Shown one piece after another: positions 63,463 to 64,000 of a DNA stretch of 64,000 nucleotides (positions are counted from its first letter, which is position 1; each line of letters starts with the position of its first letter). The position numbers and the translations under genes are program-made. The DNA is taken from NCBI RefSeq assembly GCF_021173085.1, contig NZ_CP076413.1:2418001-2482000 (forward strand). Direction: 5' to 3'. Below the pieces are notes generated by a model that worked only from the letters and a program-made list of their open reading frames with translations, made no database searches and was not told the DNA's origin. The stretch comes from Ralstonia wenshanensis. Lineage in GTDB: Bacteria; Pseudomonadota; Gammaproteobacteria; Burkholderiales; Burkholderiaceae.

Positions 63463-64000
63463 ATGTTCAACCGTTTCATCCGCACCAGCGCCCTGCTGCT
63501 GTGCGCCTGCGCCGCGGCACCCGCCCTGGCGCAAACCACGCCCGCCAACCCGGCCACCAACCGCCTCGACGAAATCATCGCGCGCGGCACGCTGCGCGTC
63601 GGCACCACCGGCGACTACAAGCCGTTCACCTACAAGAACCCCGCCGATGGCCACTTTATCGGCCTGGACGTCGAGATGGGCGAGCGCCTGGCCAAGGCAC
63701 TCGGCGTGAAGCTCGAAATCGTGCCGACCACGTGGTCGACGCTGATGCAGGACTTTGCTGCAGACCGCTATGACATCGCCATGAGCGGTGTGTCGGTCAC
63801 GCTGGAGCGGCAAAAGAAGGCGTTCTATTCGATCCCGTATCAGCGCGATGGCAAGACGCCGATCACGCGTTGCGAGAACCAGGCGAAATACCAGACCCTG
63901 GCGCAGATCGACCAGCCGAACGTGCGCGCGGTGGTCAACCCGGGGGGCACCAACGAGAAATTCGCGCGCGAGCACTTGAAGCAGGCGCAGATCCGCGTGT
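63463..64000 (+). CDS. pheC: PheC-like periplasmic cyclohexadienyl dehydratase (partial)
   Basis: 179 N-terminal codons; the gene runs off the window. A signal peptide (MFNRFIRTSALLLCACAAAPALAQ) precedes a type 3 solute-binding-protein fold: LRVGTTGDYKPFTYKN, DIAMSGVSVTLERQKKAF, KTPITRCENQAKYQTLAQID and VVNPGGTNEKFAREHL. The last two stretches closely resemble Pseudomonas PheC, which converts prephenate or arogenate to phenylpyruvate or phenylalanine in the periplasm. An amino-acid-binding protein is the alternative. It follows the M20 amidohydrolase gene. Confidence 0.8.
   Translation, partial: MFNRFIRTSALLLCACAAAPALAQTTPANPATNRLDEIIARGTLRVGTTGDYKPFTYKNPADGHFIGLDVEMGERLAKALGVKLEIVPTTWSTLMQDFAADRYDIAMSGVSVTLERQKKAFYSIPYQRDGKTPITRCENQAKYQTLAQIDQPNVRAVVNPGGTNEKFAREHLKQAQIRV

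Noticed and set aside
1-64000. CRISPR arrays, insertion sequences, prophage genes, integrase/att sites, replication origin
   Set aside because: No regularly spaced repeats, transposase or integrase motifs, or clusters of origin-type boxes were seen.

Overview
The window is about 64% G+C, densely coded, and reads as beta-proteobacterial chromosome. Gene content and order (nadB next to nadCA, purN-rsmB, ribF-ileS-lspA, coaBC-dut, clpSA, cydPABX-ybgE, icd) fit Ralstonia, probably the R. pickettii/R. solanacearum group. That placement is inference from content; no comparison could be run. There are no rRNA or tRNA genes, no CRISPR array, no insertion sequence and no prophage, so most of it is core genome with an accessory-like right third.

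Left part (1-13 kb): a branched-chain amino acid ABC transporter (livK then livHMGF, minus strand), ispH with fkpB, radC, the rpmB-rpmG ribosomal operon with a structured leader, the complete de novo NAD set (nadB convergent with nadCA) and a membrane fatty acid desaturase. Middle (13-40 kb): purN-rsmB-phospholipase D-MscS operon; a LuxR-type response regulator convergent with a hybrid histidine kinase; ribF, ileS and lspA; coaBC, a luciferase-like oxidoreductase and dut in overlapping frames; clpS-clpA; a cold-shock gene; the cytochrome bd operon cydP-A-B-X-ybgE under a perfect FNR-type site; and icd.

Right part (40-64 kb): mostly envelope, regulatory and catabolic genes. It holds a small Ala/Lys-rich exported protein, a lipoprotein phosphoesterase overlapping a di-haem peroxidase, DUF192 and metallo-beta-lactamase-fold proteins, three LysR regulators (two of them beside transporter or acyltransferase genes), a zinc metallopeptidase, an Ada-AlkA fusion with ogt for alkylation repair, a HipA-like protein that has lost its kinase residues, an exported M20 amidohydrolase and the start of an exported PheC-type dehydratase.

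The least explained sequence is non-coding or degenerate. At 37.57-37.72 kb there is a contiguous set of hairpins with a possible alternative terminator fold, like a riboswitch or small RNA. The rpmB leader has a two-helix hairpin. The HipA-like pseudokinase at 60.1 kb sits behind an AT-rich 550-base gap with an 18-base-spaced inverted repeat and no visible HipB partner.
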